A stretch of 5,825 nucleotides of DNA from an uncultured Alistipes sp. (lineage in GTDB: Bacteria; Bacteroidota; Bacteroidia; Bacteroidales; Rikenellaceae). Where the stretch lies: contig CATKXN010000159.1 in the NCBI GenBank assembly GCA_949840605.1, positions 1 to 5,825 of the forward strand. Direction: 5' to 3'. Positions 5,035 through 5,825 of this stretch are shown piece after piece. How positions within the stretch are numbered: the first letter of the stretch is position 1; every line of letters begins with the position of its first letter. A program made the translations under genes and the position numbers. The notes under the pieces were generated by a model. The model saw only the letters and a list, made by a program, of their open reading frames with translations. It was not told the origin of the DNA and made no database searches.

Positions 5035-5825
5035 ATGATCCAGAAAATCGATAAAAATGCGGTGCAGGATGCCCTCCGAATGGCATACGACCGCTGCAAA
5101 GACGAAACCGGCGGCAAGAACGCCGACTATATCCCCTACCTGGCCAACGTGCCGTCGAACCTCTTCGGCATCGCGGCCTGCCTGCCCGACGGCGACGTCG
5201 TGGCCGTGGGCGACGTGGACTACAAATTCGGCATCGAATCGGTGTCGAAGGTCCCGACGGCGATCCTCGCCATGAACCAGTACAGCGGTCAGGAGGTCCT
5301 CGATAAGATCGGCGCCGACGCAACGGGACTGCCCTTCAACTCGATCATGGCCATCCTGCTGGAAAACGACCATCCCTCAACGCCGCTCGTCAACGCCGGA
5401 GCCATTTCGGCCTGCTCGATGGTCAAACCCGTGGGCGACAGCGACGGCAAGTGGAAATCCATCGTCTCGTTCATCGCCGACCTCGCCGGATCGGACGTCG
5501 AGGTGATCGACGAACTCTACAAATCGGAGACGGCGACCAACTTCAACAACAAGTCGATCGCGTGGCTGCTGAAGAACTACGACCGCATCTACGACGATCC
5601 CGACATGGCGCTGGACATCTACACGCGGCAGTGTTCGATCGGCGTGACGGCCAAGCAGCTGGCAACGATCGCCGCGACGATCGCCAACAGCGGCGTGAAC
5701 CCCGTGACCAAAAAAGAGGTGTTCAAACCCGAGCTCACGCCCAAAATCGCCTCGATGATGGCGACCGTGGGATTCTACGAGCACACGGGCGACTGGCTCT
5801 TCATGACGGGACTCCCTGCCAAAAC
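5035..5825 (+). CDS. glsA: Glutaminase A (serine-dependent), 3' end beyond the window
   Basis: 263 residues are visible of the usual 305-320; the C-terminus is cut by the window edge in the G-L-P-A-K motif. The enzyme hydrolyses L-glutamine to glutamate and ammonia in the cytoplasm. It belongs to the glutaminase family with a beta-lactamase-like fold. Seen residues that line up with known active-site positions are Y32 (Y-I-P-x-L), S69-x2-K72 (E-S-V-S-K-V, nucleophile and base), N120 (L-V-N-A-G-A-I), E165, N172, Y196 (Y-T-R-Q-C-S) and Y248. The offset from E. coli YbaS stays at +3 to +4, so no internal deletion is apparent. It starts 9 bases after gadC and must share its transcript. Ammonia release would consume protons, and the glutamate made could be exported by GadC, as in glutamine-based acid resistance. 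No frameshift is seen in the visible part. Confidence 0.95.
   Translation, partial: MIQKIDKNAVQDALRMAYDRCKDETGGKNADYIPYLANVPSNLFGIAACLPDGDVVAVGDVDYKFGIESVSKVPTAILAMNQYSGQEVLDKIGADATGLPFNSIMAILLENDHPSTPLVNAGAISACSMVKPVGDSDGKWKSIVSFIADLAGSDVEVIDELYKSETATNFNNKSIAWLLKNYDRIYDDPDMALDIYTRQCSIGVTAKQLATIAATIANSGVNPVTKKEVFKPELTPKIASMMATVGFYEHTGDWLFMTGLPAK

Overview
The window looks like chromosomal DNA from a gut-type Bacteroidota, most likely close to Alistipes (Rikenellaceae). The reasons are GC-rich coding sequence, AT-rich leaders without Shine-Dalgarno motifs, four sites matching the Bacteroidetes -7 promoter element TAnnTTTG, lipoprotein signal peptides (one followed by the acidic S-D-D-D surface-export motif), and the gene content. 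The genus is an inference from style and protein flavour, not from a marker gene.

Layout: (1) positions 1-64, minus strand: the N-terminus of a protein starting with a SLOG/DUF1273-like FTGHR motif, cut by the window edge, with a very clear promoter that places its start codon at or beside the transcription start. (2) 132-687, plus strand: a two-gene unit encoding a small YtxH-type membrane protein with an unusual CxC-x4-CxC acidic tail and a two-helix 'phage holin family' (PF07332-like) membrane protein, closed by a strong bidirectional hairpin terminator (695-730). (3) 745-1479, minus: a predicted surface-exposed lipoprotein of unknown function. (4) 1691-2242, minus: a rubrerythrin with the rubredoxin domain first ('reverse' rubrerythrin), with a similar short inverted repeat on each side and a long hairpin downstream. 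(5) 2407-3333, minus: a thioredoxin-fold lipoprotein with a CPMC motif. (6) 3475 to the window end, plus: gadC-glsA, a glutamate:GABA-type antiporter followed 9 bases later by a serine-dependent glutaminase that runs off the edge.

How they may work together: gadC-glsA is the core of the glutamine-dependent acid-resistance scheme known from E. coli, in which a glutaminase releases ammonia from glutamine and the antiporter exchanges glutamine/glutamate/GABA. No glutamate decarboxylase is present inside the window. The reverse rubrerythrin and the CPMC lipoprotein both suggest redox or oxidative-stress work in an anaerobe, but only proximity and strand link them. The ytxH/holin pair is envelope-associated and probably stress-related by analogy. 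I see no tRNA, rRNA, CRISPR array, insertion sequence or phage module, and no stretch over 300 bases lacks a gene. Nothing here is clearly a new system. The best leads are the Cys-rich YtxH tail, the leaderless-looking SLOG gene, the non-canonical GadC C-terminus, the extra CxxC in the rubrerythrin, and the symmetrical DNA elements around rubrerythrin and upstream of gadC.
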